Assembly (NCBI GenBank): GCA_963969595.1
Contig: OZ018410.1
Coordinates: 23,794,913-23,858,912 of the forward strand
Length of the DNA stretch: 64,000 nucleotides
Source of the DNA: Neckera pumila
Taxonomy: Eukaryota > Streptophyta > Bryopsida > Hypnales > Neckeraceae
Direction: 5' to 3'
Part shown: one piece after another, positions 48,084 through 58,889 of the stretch
Layout: the number at the start of each line of letters is the position of its first letter
Numbering within the stretch: the stretch's first letter is position 1
The notes under the pieces: generated by a model
Told to the model about the DNA's origin: nothing
The model's input: the letters and a program-made list of their open reading frames with translations, nothing else
Database searches by the model: none
Program-made: the position numbers and the translations under genes

Positions 48084-51000
48084 ATGGAAGCGGACAGACT
48101 GGTGGGCGGTGAAGGATTGGGAGCTGAGAAGGAGGATTTGCAAACGCATCGGAAGCGGGGGTACGAGAAAACAACGCAGGAGGATGGCCAGGTTGATATG
48201 GCTACGGCGGAAGGGGACAGCAATGTGGACACGAGCGTTAGGCCCAGCAAGCGTAAATCGGTGAAGAGGAATCAAGCGGGCATGGATGCCGAAGGTCCGA
48301 AGTCCGCTGACGAAGGTTGGTATGACAAGAGGATCATCACTGTGGAGAACACGAAGGACACTTCCCTTCCGAAGGACAGTTCCCTTCCGAAGGACACTTC
48401 CCTTACGAAGGACACTTCCATTGTGCAGTCTACCCCTCCGGAGGAGCTTGAGGATTTGAAGATGACTGCTCTTGGTAATCCTTGCAAAGCGAATTTGTTG
48501 TCAGTGTTGGAGCCTGTGTTTGGGTACAAGGCTTTTCGCAATGGGCAGTTGGTTGCTATTCAGCGTGTGCTGGCGATGGAGTCCACTTTGCTGGTGCTTT
48601 CCACTGAGGCAGGGAAGTCTATCACCTATCAGGTTCGTGCTCTTCTCGCCTTGTTGGACCCTAAGCCCTTAACCCCCCGCAAAAGGAAACATCGTCTCAT
48701 TTCTTGTGCTTAAGGGAGAGGATACTATGTAAGGTAAGCATTTCAATCTGTTTAGGAGAGCGGTTGTTGGGAGATCGATATAGAGCTATGAGATCACTAT
48801 GGGTTCGTACAGGACTGAAATCTGTTTAGATCAAACATTTCTCGCTGTGAATGAATTTTTTATGCAATTTCAAAGTGGAGGTTCTGATCACGACAAGTGC
48901 CAGTGGACAACCCCGTTTCTGTTGAAAGATCAGCGGCTATAGACATTAGCCAAGTCAAGACTTGCTAATTGAAGGCTAAGGTCCGACTGTGTGAAGATGA
49001 CATGCGGTTCGTCACGTGGGTCGGTATATAATTAAGATGAGATGAAGTCTCTCGTGGTTTTAGTATCCTCTACCTCACTGGCAACACGTCTTTTGATATG
49101 CAGCTCCCAGCGTACGTTCTACCGGGACTCACTTTGGTGATTAGTCCATTGGTGGCGTTGATGGCGGACCAGCTGCAACATCTTCCTCCATTGTTGCCTG
49201 GAGGTCTTCTCAATAGTTCTCAGGTATGGAGTTTTTCATTTTATGGCTTTAACCCCTGAAGGATCAAGAATTCTTGATTTGAATACTGCTTTGCTTTAAA
49301 CATTGTTTCTCGGTATACCAAGCAATTGCGAAGATACTCATCAGATGTTCCTTCTGATTGCAGACCACTAGTGAGAGCACTGAAGTAATGAGTCGACTTC
49401 TTTCTGGTGAACTGAAGGTTCGTTTTATGGTTATTTTTCCGATTAGCTGCACTACTTCCATTATCATGATTCTTGGAATGCTGATGCGAGTTTGAACCTC
49501 TTGCTTGCATTTTACTGAAGTTTGTATCAGTTTCTCATCTATGGCACACAATGACAGTGTATAGGAGATTTTTGGGCTGTGTCTAATGGGAAGAACCGTC
49601 TCAGATTCTTTATCTGCAAATTTGTGCCAAGCTTGAAGTTCACAAAAAGCATTGAATACTGATTAGCATGCATTAATAATGTTCCCTTGTTTTCTTGCAT
49701 TGAAGTTGCTATTCATAACGCCAGAGCGCTTGTTCAGTGAGAGTTTTCTGTCCACTCTGGATTCTCTCCCCGAAATCTCTCTGGCAGTGGTGGATGCGGC
49801 TCACAGCCTTTGCGAATGGTAAAATTTTGCCTTCTGAATTCATTTGTGTGCACACGTTCCTCTGAAATTGTGTTATCATTGGTGGTAGACTGACTCTCCT
49901 GCTTTTGTCTTGACAATGGCTGCTTTCAATGTGAGCTGACCGTTGTTTCATCTCTCCAGGTCACACGACTTTCGACCTTCATATTACAAGCTTGGCAGCA
50001 CATTGAAGCAGCGTCTGCGTGTCCCGTGCATTCTAGCTTTGACGGCAGCTGCTACGAAAGAGACAGAGTGTTCCATCATTAAAGCCCTCTCAATTCCTTC
50101 ATCGGGAATTGTTCAAGCATCTGATGTTCTCCAAACTCTTCGTCTATCCGTCTCACGACCTTCACGTAGGCAAGTTATATCAAAATCACTTTTCTGATGC
50201 AAACTATAGAATAGTGCGAATCCCGAAAGATTTCTGAAATTGAATTGACGTATCTGATGATCTGTTCCTCTTCACAGGCGGAAGGATCTACTCGCTCTGC
50301 TTCGGTCTAGTCCATTTTCAGAAGTGAAAAGCATCATCATCTACTGCACCGATCAGGTATTGAGAGAGGTTCACATGTCCATGTACGAGTTGAATTTCTT
50401 GAATTTTCGATTCTTAGACGGGGTCGTTCCTTTTGTCCCTTAATGAGGTACCCGTTAATGCAGGCTGAAGCAGATGATATAAGCAGATATTTGGAGGAGA
50501 AGAAGATTGCTGCTAAGGTTTGCCTGCCTTCCCAAGCATGCTGTCTTAGTGTCAAGAGTGAAATATAGCATTCCCATGGTTAGCCAATTTTAGAATGCTA
50601 CTGGTGAAGGCATTTGTAATTGTTTTCTTGAATTTTCAATCACACCCTATTTGTTACTGTAGAGCTATCATAGTGGCAGACTTTCTTCGGAACGAAGTCA
50701 TGTTTTACAAAATTTCTGCAGTAACAAACTGCGTGTGGTAAGTTGGCTCTTCCTGAACCTTGAAAGGTTTATTTTCTTACTTGGAAGCTGGATATTCTTG
50801 TTCTTGTGATTTTGTTCTCGACATTTTCGAGCAGGGATAAGAAGACTTGTATGTACTTTTATTAAGAACTTCCATCGAGCTTCCATTTTCTGAGGTCTGT
50901 CTTTTTGATGTGCAGGTTGTTGCCACAGCTGCCTTTGGAATAGGTTTGGATAAGAGTAACATTGGTTCGGTAATTTAACATTCTGAACTTCCGCTGAAGC

Positions 51001-53172
51001 CTTTCTCATGCTGCTGTGGTCTCCTTGACATTGTATTGTTGCTAAAGTTCGATCATTGTTCTGGGATAGTTTAGGTTGTAATTTATTAGCTGGACGTTGA
51101 AGAGCAGCAGGTGATCATTGGGCATAAGCATTGTTGAAGGGGTTAATTATGTGTTGCCTTTCACCTATAACTTGGAAACCGACTGCGAACTTGTTTTGAA
51201 CTTCCCATTCCGCAGGTGATTCACTACAACATGCCTAGAAGTCTGGAGCAATATGTAGAGGTAGCCTACTTCATCCCCGCACATGCAATTATCTTGCAAA
51301 TAATGCTCTTTTCTTTATGGGAGATTTAAGTTTATGACGTTGAATACTATGCAGGAAACTGGACGTGCAGGTCGTGATGGCAAACCTGCCTTCTGCCACC
51401 TTTTTCTGGACGATATAGACTATCTGGAACTCTGCAATCTTGCATACAGGTATGGCCGCTAGCTGCCATGTTCTTTTTGTATATCATTTCGGATATTTTT
51501 CATCTTGAATATTTAAGAGATAATTCCACAATCGAAATACGACTGGTGTCCGTATGCCAGATTGGTTAGAAGAGGCACGATCAATCTCAAAGGCAACGAT
51601 ACTCGTGCCGTTACTCGTCATTTTCGAACCTTTACTTCCGCTGACATTTTGGCTATTCTGCAGTGACGGTGCGGACACCTTTGCTGTGAACAAATTTCTT
51701 TGTCGGGTGTTTCAGAGTCCACCAGATACATCAAAGTCTATGACCTCAATCAACGTTGAACAAACAGCTAATGAATTGGGTCTCAAAGAAGAGGTAAGGA
51801 TATAGCTTCAAACATAGCTTCAAACACGCTGTCCCAACTTTAGAGTGAGTTAATCTTCACTGAAGCGCGTCTAAAATCTTGGATTTGCAGATCATGGCTA
51901 CAATTTTTTCCTTCATGGAAGTCGGAAACGTGCAGTACGTGCACGTGCATTCCAAGCTGAAAGCAACATGCAACTTAACGTTCTCCAAAGTGAGTCTCTG
52001 TTTGTTTGGTCTTTAACTCTTTCAAATTGATGAAACAATTCAATTTGTAATCTTAAGGTAGACCTATGCTGAGCTGGAGGGTCTTGTGTCTCAGACCTCT
52101 GCTGCTCTACTTGCGAAACATAGTGCTCTGGTGGCGACAATCGTCCAAAGGTGACTCCTTTCTCCTTACATCGATTTCACCCATTTTATTGAGTTCTGAA
52201 GTTATTTGATGCGTATTTGATTGTTCTCGGTTGAGGTCATGTTATTTTTGTCTTTTTTGTGTGCCGTATAATATGAGTCTGCAGTTCTTTGTACTTTATC
52301 GGTCGTCTTCTGCACATGGATTTCAGTCCGTTGTTGATTTCGAAAGTTGAGCCAGTTTAGTTTGTCACAAGTGTACTGATAACAACATACTATTCTGCGT
52401 TCTCAAGCAGATGTCAGCCCAAGCATGGACATTGCACCTTTCAGGTTCCTGTTATTGCAAATGAGGCTGGTCTTTCATTGTTACAGGTTCAGCAAGAGCT
52501 TCAAAGATTGCAGGTATAGTGAGTCTAACTCATGGTAGTTTCCATTCTAAATTGCTTTCCTTCAGCATTTTATTAGCTAATATGCGAACATGTACATGCC
52601 TTGCTTTATTGACGTCATATTTCTAAGTGATACAGACTAATGACTTAAGGTCTGTGCCTGCAATATTTCTGAATGAATAGAGTGCAGGAGAGATTTCATA
52701 CGAGCTTCAGGATCTTGCATTCTGTTTCTCAGTTAGGGAAGTTCCAGATGACATGTGTGCATTGACTTCTTCAATTGCTGCACGATTGTCAGAAGTGGCA
52801 AAATGCAAGGTGGGTGTGGTAGTTCCCATACCAGAAATTTGTGTGACCATCCACTTACCATACAAGGGTGATTGTATACGGGTTTTTTTTGGTCATGTGC
52901 ATATACTTTCGTTTTATTGAAACATGTGCACTGTTATTCTGCTCTATCGAGCAGACATTAGAATCACTTTAATGTCGGTGCAGCAATATTAAGCTTTCTT
53001 ATCCTTAAGTGGGTGTATCTTCTGTTAGGTGGCCAAGCTTGATGCAATGTATGCTGCAGCTACAGCTGCCGCGTCTCATTGTGACGAAGAGACTAGCAAT
53101 AATTTTGATTGTACTGGCCAACAACTATCTCTGCAAAGTAGTCGGTACCTACTTCGGCAGATGTCAAGATAA
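48084..53172 (+). CDS. RECQ5-type DNA helicase homologue with altered ATPase motifs
   Basis: Family role: ATP-dependent 3'-5' DNA unwinding in genome maintenance. Exons begin at 48,084-48,632 and 49,104-49,223 and continue through about 13 more to a stop at 53,170. The order matches the plant RECQ5 type: FGYKAFRNGQLVAIQRVL, LVISPLVALMADQL, LLFITPERLFSESF, SHDFRPSYYKL, YHSGRLSSERSHVLQNFCSN, VVATAAFGIGLDKSNIG and ETGRAGRDGKPAFCHLF. After this come HVHSKLKATCNLTF and a C-terminal region to LSLQSSRYLLRQMSR. Motif I reads STEAGKS instead of TGxGKS, motif II DAAH instead of DEAH, and motif VI has EET for QEIGR-like sequence. The expected last ~100 residues of the family are missing. Splice sites stay intact, so it is either a pseudoenzyme or an early pseudogene. 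The N-terminus carries a hexapeptide repeat. Confidence 0.85.
48345..48425 (+). repeat. Coding minisatellite, four ~18-bp units in RECQ5 exon 1
   Basis: AAGGACACTTCCCTTCCG and close variants occur four times in register with the reading frame, giving DTSLPKDSSLPKDTSLTK. Unit length of 18 bp keeps the frame, so copy number can vary without breaking the protein. Confidence 0.8.
48718..49075 (+). mobile_element. Intronic MITE-like repeat, family B, copy 4 (RECQ5 intron 1)
   Basis: Ends AGAGGATACTAT (48,717-48,728) and TAGTATCCTCTACC (49,061-49,074) are inverted repeats. The interior resembles the MCD copy, for example 'tgaattttttatgcaat' followed by 'gttgaaagatcagcggctatagac'. It fills most of intron 1, in the sense of the host. 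Confidence 0.75.
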
Positions 53173-54445
53173 CCCGACTACCCAAGTCATCCCTAGCATT
53201 GTGGAGTCCACAAGGTAGAGTCCCTATTTCACGTCCCTGTATCCCTTGGTTTCTTCTTTCACAATTAGCTTCTCTGTCCTGCAGCACATTCATAGGATTA
53301 TGAAACTCTGTACAACTGTTTAAAGCACTAATGGTATGGGTATTGTGGACTTGTAGTCATGGTGATTACAGTCTTTTAGAAAATCTGAACCGACTGAATT
53401 TGCCTAATTTTCATGAGTTACAAGCTTTTCTGCTGGAAATTTTGTGGAGCTTGGATAAAAAATATGACTTGTTTGCACTGATGCTGGTGCGAGGCAATTT
53501 GGAGAGTTCAACAAGTTTAGATAAAGTTTTGTAGATTTCAGTTCTTCTCATGTGTAGTATAGTTTTTAAACGGTAGGTCTTGATGGCCCTAGATTTCTGA
53601 AGACTACATCGTATGATTTTTTGCAGGTTAGTTCACGAATCTGTAGGTGAAGGAGGCAACCGACATATTATTGAAAGATGCGACGAGCCAAAAACGTGTG
53701 TATCTGTTGTGTCTCTCTTATCTGATCTCCTAGTTTGTGCTAGTTCAATGTTCGACTAATCTTTTGTGCTTCTTTTATTTCTTTCATCATTTTCTTCACT
53801 CCTATGTTATTTAGAGTTTGTATCTTTGCGTTTGCTACCTTCAAATTTGTTAGTGAGGTCATTGAATGTTTTATCTTAGTGGGTTTCTTTAGCTTTGTTT
53901 TGAAGTAGTTATGGGCCTTAAAATATGAAAGAACTTTAAGGGTTCACTTGTACATGTTTATTCATTTAATACAATGTTTAGAATATTCTATAAAAGATGA
54001 CTCAATAGGATATTACATCCTCTATTAATCTATTGTCATGTATGTTTTCATAGTATTTTAATTTAAATATTTTGCTTTGTTGTATAGGATGAAGAAGAAG
54101 AAGAATAGGTCGAAGGCACAGAAGAAAAAAGCACGATTGCAAAGAGAGGCTTGTGTGGAAGATTCTAATGGGCTTATTTTGTGCTTGTTTTGTAAGTGCT
54201 CTGTACCAAATGTAAAAGTTGCTATCAACAATCACAATGCAGGGAAGAATCACCGTCGCTTGGAAGAATTACACCTTTATATTCCATTTTTTGAGGAGCA
54301 TGGTCTTTTTCCCACCATTGGGAAAAAGACTTATGATTGTAGAGTGTGTGGTACATGTGGCATCCCAGCTAGTGTGAGGAAGTTGAGGGTACACGTTTGC
54401 GAGGTGCATCTTTGCGAGGGTCCAAATATACTTTCATGTATATAG
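53173..54445 (+). CDS. Exons for a two-zinc-finger segment downstream of RECQ5
   Basis: Exons at about 53,631-53,697 (LVHESVGEGGNRHIIERCDEP) and 54,088-54,445 splice in phase. An upstream exon to about 53,212, in a frame offset by +1 from RECQ5, could precede them (...TTQVIPSIVESTR). The last exon starts MKKKKNRSKAQKKKARL, then has C-x2-C-x13-H-x5-H (CLFCKCSVPN... HNAGKNH), a U1-like finger, and a second CRVCGTCGIPASVRKLRVHV finger, ending ILSCI. The function is unknown. It is either a separate small gene (first methionine 54,089) or the frameshifted 3' end of the helicase transcript. Confidence 0.55.
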
Positions 54446-55430
54446 GTTTGATAATTTGGAGGTGAGTAGCCATATGTGATATGGAGGGTTTAGAAAATTA
54501 AACTCAAGGTATATTGAGTTAAATGAGAGTACGTATTGGAAGAAAATTGTTTGGGTTTTGATAACATTGTGTCAATTTTATTGGCAAATGGTTGATTCTA
54601 TTGTAATATGCTTATGCCCATGACTGAATTTGCAACATTTCACATGGTAAGTTTAAATACCTTGCATGTAGTTCACCACTTGTTTCAACACAAATGTGTT
54701 TGTACTAGATAGTTTCTCAACTTAACTTTAATCATATAAGTTGCATAAAAAATGTAGTTCAATTATTTGTGTTCAAAATTGAAACATGGATTACAAATTT
54801 TTTTGCCTATACTATAATAGATATGTAGAAGGATTGAAAGTTGGGAACACAAATGTATCTCTTGGAGTATTTAGCACTGTTAAACTTTGAGAGATTTATT
54901 ACAATAGAAAGGTCATAGGCTTATTATTGCGGTTTTTTCATTAGTGCAAATGTTCAATATCTATTCTTGTTTAGGTGAGGACAAAACAGTTGGAGCTCCT
55001 AATTCATACTAACTACAAGCCATTGTAACAAAAACTAAGGATATAGAAATTGTTCCATCATCCCCTAGTAATGTAATTTAGACCTTAATTTATTATAGCT
55101 TGATTTTATTGTTGAAAAAATGCATGAGATTTGCATTTGCCCGATGCAATTATAGAAAAACATCAAAATAAAAAATAAATAAACAAACTTAAATTTTTTT
55201 TAAATTTTTTTTTAAATACGATGTTGATGTGCAACTAGTAGTGCCACATGAGATTTTTATTTTTTAATAGTTCTTTTTATTTTTTTAATAGTTCTTTTTC
55301 CAAATTTTTTTTTTTAATTCATTGTGAAATTGTATCAAAGGGGTCCTATAAATCAATTCTTGACGGCCTTCTGGAAGGCAGAAATTTTTCCTAACATTAG
55401 TTGCATTTGAAAGTATTGTATGTAATATGT

Positions 55431-55516
55431 ATTGATTTTATTGATGCTTAATGATGACTTTAATTTTGCCAATTTTGGCAAAATTAAAGTCATCATTAAG
55501 CATCAATAAAATCAAT
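55431..55516. repeat. Perfect 42-bp palindrome with 2-bp spacer
   Basis: The left arm 55,431-55,472 begins ATTGATTTTATTGATGC and the right arm 55,475-55,516 is its exact reverse complement, separated by TT. No mismatches were found over 42 bp. It lies in AT-rich intergenic DNA. Such exactness implies recent formation, selection, or an assembly or cloning artefact. Confidence 0.9.
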
Positions 55517-56851
55517 GATGAGCAAGGTATTCTAGATCTTAGATTTGACAATTAAAAAATTGATATTTAGCAACCAATGAACGCACTCAAACATGAAGAC
55601 ATTGGTAGAACTTGTGTGGAGAGGGTATCTAAAGCTTCTACAATTGGTGTAGCTCAAACTTTTATTGAGAGAACTAAAACTTACTATAAGATTCTGAAGT
55701 TTACAAATGAATGGAGAAAAGCAGTATAACCGTATAGGACAATCTTTCTATATATTCGGTCCTATGAATTGCATTTAATTTAAGCTAATCATAAACAGGT
55801 AAATATTTGAAAAATAACAAAACTGAATTCTACTCCTTATTGGCATATTTTGTTATTTGCCTTGCAGATTATGAACTCCTATATCTTTGCTATATACTAA
55901 ATCTAGTGTTTAGTTTGCATACCATTCTATATTATAAACATTGTTTGTTCTAAATACTAGAGATCCTTCATTTCATTTTTCTTTAAAGTAAATGTGGAGT
56001 GGTTCCATTGCAACTGATGTTTGGACTGTTAAATGCAACAAATTTCACCTATTTTAGAGCTTGCTTTGATGTTCTACAAATCTTACATTTCTTTAGACAT
56101 GTATACCTAACCTAAAGGACTTACATTGAAATTAATTGATTCCACATAGAAGATGTTTTAGTGCGAAACTTACATTGATAGTGACATTTTACTACTCTAT
56201 TTGTGCTACTACAGCATAAGAATTGAATGTTTTTTAGCATCATTTTGTACATTAGTTCTTCATAATGTTGGTGTATCCCATTTTAGTGAAATTGTGGCAT
56301 CATTTTAGCATCAAAAGCATATGATGGTATAGTAATAGTGTTACAATTACATGTTGTTGTTATATTGACATTTCAAAGCTATTTTAGAATAAAAAATACA
56401 TTGATTAGTGTCATTTTGTTCAAAAAAACAATCTCATTTTAGTACAATTGTAGTGCCATTTTAACATCAAAAGACATGGTGTTGTAATTAAATCCATTCT
56501 AACATTGTTATATTTTAGAACCAATTACTGTAATTCTAAAGCCATTTCATCATTGAAATACATGGTGTACTATTATAGTCTAAACTAGTGTGGCCCTGTG
56601 CCGTTGGCCCAATTTTCATCTACTCCTAGTTCCACTCCCGGTTCCACTCCCAGTAGCAAGAACGCCACCAAAATCAAAGTAAAAGTAATTTTCTAATTTT
56701 TTAATCAATAAATACTTTGAAATTCAATAACTTTTGCACCACTGCTCCAAACGCCACGAAACCAAGCCCGTGCACCCCTCCTCGCCGAGCCCTTTCCGAT
56801 GGTACCAAGCACGCGGCCGGGGGATGCACGGTCCGGGAGATCTCAACGTAA

Positions 56852-56882
56852 CAAACAAAACAAACAAACAAACAAACAAACA
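56852..56882 (+). repeat. (CAAA)n microsatellite
   Basis: About six copies of CAAA directly follow a short GC-rich tract. Confidence 0.75.
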
Positions 56883-57780
56883 GCCAAATTTAAGTATTAT
56901 AGTCTAAATTGCATCTTATCTTTTAAAACACAAGTGGTACGTTTTTTACATCAAAATTTCTCAACATTAGTGTAGAGTTATTCTAGCATCAAAAATATAT
57001 CTAGTAATTTGAGTGCCAATTTAGCATTAGAATGGTAAGGCGTTTTAGAATTTAGAATTAAATTTGCATTTACCTAGGACTCATTAACACTAGAAGAAAC
57101 TTGTGTTTTTTTTATGTCAAAAATTTGCTTTTGGATGTTGATTTTGACATAAACTAATGTCAACATTTATGTCCAAAAATCTTGCCTAAATTGATAGGGA
57201 AAAAACATCACGCTGCACAGTGGAACATTGGATGTTAACACTTTAGGCCTAAGGAGCTCCAAGCAACCTCTTGAATTCTTTTGGAATCAAATTTGCATAT
57301 TAAAATTTTATAATTTAATTTAAATTATTATTTTTCCACAAATAACCATGCATATCTTCTATCTAATTTGATTTTTAAATACTTTTTGGAATAGAAATGA
57401 AATTTATAAGATTTTTTAGAGTTTCTATCTTTGAAAAATCATAGTAATTACAAAAAAGCTCACTTTACCATGAAATTTTTATAAAAATTAGAAGAAATTA
57501 TAATGAACATTATAGTGAAGTTGGCATTCTCTCTTTAGTTATACACAAATAAATTCAATAGAGAAACATGTTCTACACTGCATTTTGAAACTTTAGAAAT
57601 CCCAACTTCAAATTGCCATAGACAAATCATTATTGCTTCAAATTTGATGGCCAATGGCTCATTGGAACTGGAATTCACATGCCTTCACATCTTGTTCACA
57701 CCTCATAGGCAACTAAGGCTAGGAAAGTGTTCCAGTTCTCAAAATTCAATTTAAAAAGACCAAAATTGGCATGCTTAGCC

Positions 57781-58889
57781 CTAAAGGGATAACCCTAGAC
57801 CGCCCAATCTTCGTTTTTGTCAGTGACACGCTATCCAAGGCGGAGTTCAAACAATCATCCTTTGGAAACAATCAAGGCCAAATCAAACAAATCCACCGTT
57901 GAATTGGGGGCTGAATTTACAGATGATGCTATACAACAAGGAATTTTGGGAATTGGTGACGCACATGCACAGATTATAATAAATGATGAAGGACAAAGTG
58001 GTAGCTCAGACGGCTTATTTGGGGTGCTACAGCACAGTTCATCATGCGTGTATCCAACACAAAGGAACAATCCCAAAAAAATTAGGAGGCATTCATGATG
58101 GCCCCATGTGTGAAGCCATAATAAGAAAAATTTCTGGATTTCCGATGAAACTAGCAAATGGGAGTCAATGACAATCAGGTAACTTGCACAGGCAAGTGTG
58201 GTGGTGATCAGAACACCCTGGAAATTAGTACCCGCCACCGATGGGTAGGTACCGGTGGCCAAAGTAGCGCTAGCAACGTCCTAAAAATTTTGGATGACAT
58301 TGCAACCAAAATGATGCACGGGATCTCACTGGCGCGAGGACAAACGGACGCATGGCCACAAAATTCACATTGAAATGCACAAATTGTGGTTCACACTCAA
58401 TGAATTCTGACAAACAATCACATCAACGTCCCAGAGACATATTTCAAAAAAAAAATGCCATTTCAGTTGAAGGTCATTCTAGAAACAGAGTGTTGTAGCT
58501 TGCAATAGCAATAGTTCAATGTGAAAAAAACAAAACCAACCTCCCAAAACCTAAATCTGGATAGGGTCCAAAAAGGTGGTCCCATCCACAATGATTCCTA
58601 CTAGAGTTCAAGACAATAAAACAAAAAATGGACCTCTACATGATATTTCTTACACCTACAACAAAAGAATGCAACAAAAGCCTGGTCAAAAAAGCCCAAT
58701 AGCCGCACTATGAATCTAGTGTTAGGCTCCATGGTGGTGATCCTGTCCAGAAGTTCAAATCATACCGCGGTTCAAAATGCGGCGTCTTCATGCGGGATCT
58801 ACAACTGTTCAGTGAGAGGGACCCTGGCTCCATTGTGGGACTAGCAGCCACAATCCAAATTGCCATACAACGACAAATTAAAAAGGCCA
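57781..58889. other. Region flanking the piggyBac relic; unidentified open frame
   Basis: A plus-strand frame at 57,817-58,098 (93 codons) is not recognised and is probably chance. The bases at about 57,775 (TTAGCCCTAAAGGG) look like a decayed terminal motif of the TTAA element family, but no partner end was found on the far side of the transposase. Confidence 0.35.

Larger units (their letters stand above)
54446..57780. other. AT-rich repeat DNA
   Basis: No gene recognised. Contains an exact palindrome (55,431-55,516), repeated 'cattttagcatcaaaa'-like phrases between about 56,220 and 57,030, a small GC-rich island (about 56,740-56,850) ending in a CAAA microsatellite (about 56,852-56,880), and a CACTAGAAGAAAC motif at about 57,088. 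Confidence 0.5.

Noticed and set aside
48671..48690. TTAACCCC-like motif in RECQ5 intron 1
   Set aside because: It continues as CCCCGC with no inverted partner; a chance match.
49249..51146. TTAACCCCTGAAGG at 49,249 and GAAGGGGTTAATT near 51,134 looked like two ends of one element
   Set aside because: The span would cover several intact RECQ5 exons, so these are two unrelated matches or solo ends.
56740..56850. GC-rich island suspected of being an RNA gene fragment or contaminant
   Set aside because: No tRNA or rRNA signature could be recognised; left unassigned.
57817..58098. 93-codon plus-strand frame beside the piggyBac relic
   Set aside because: No domain, no partner exons and a decayed neighbourhood; not counted as a gene.
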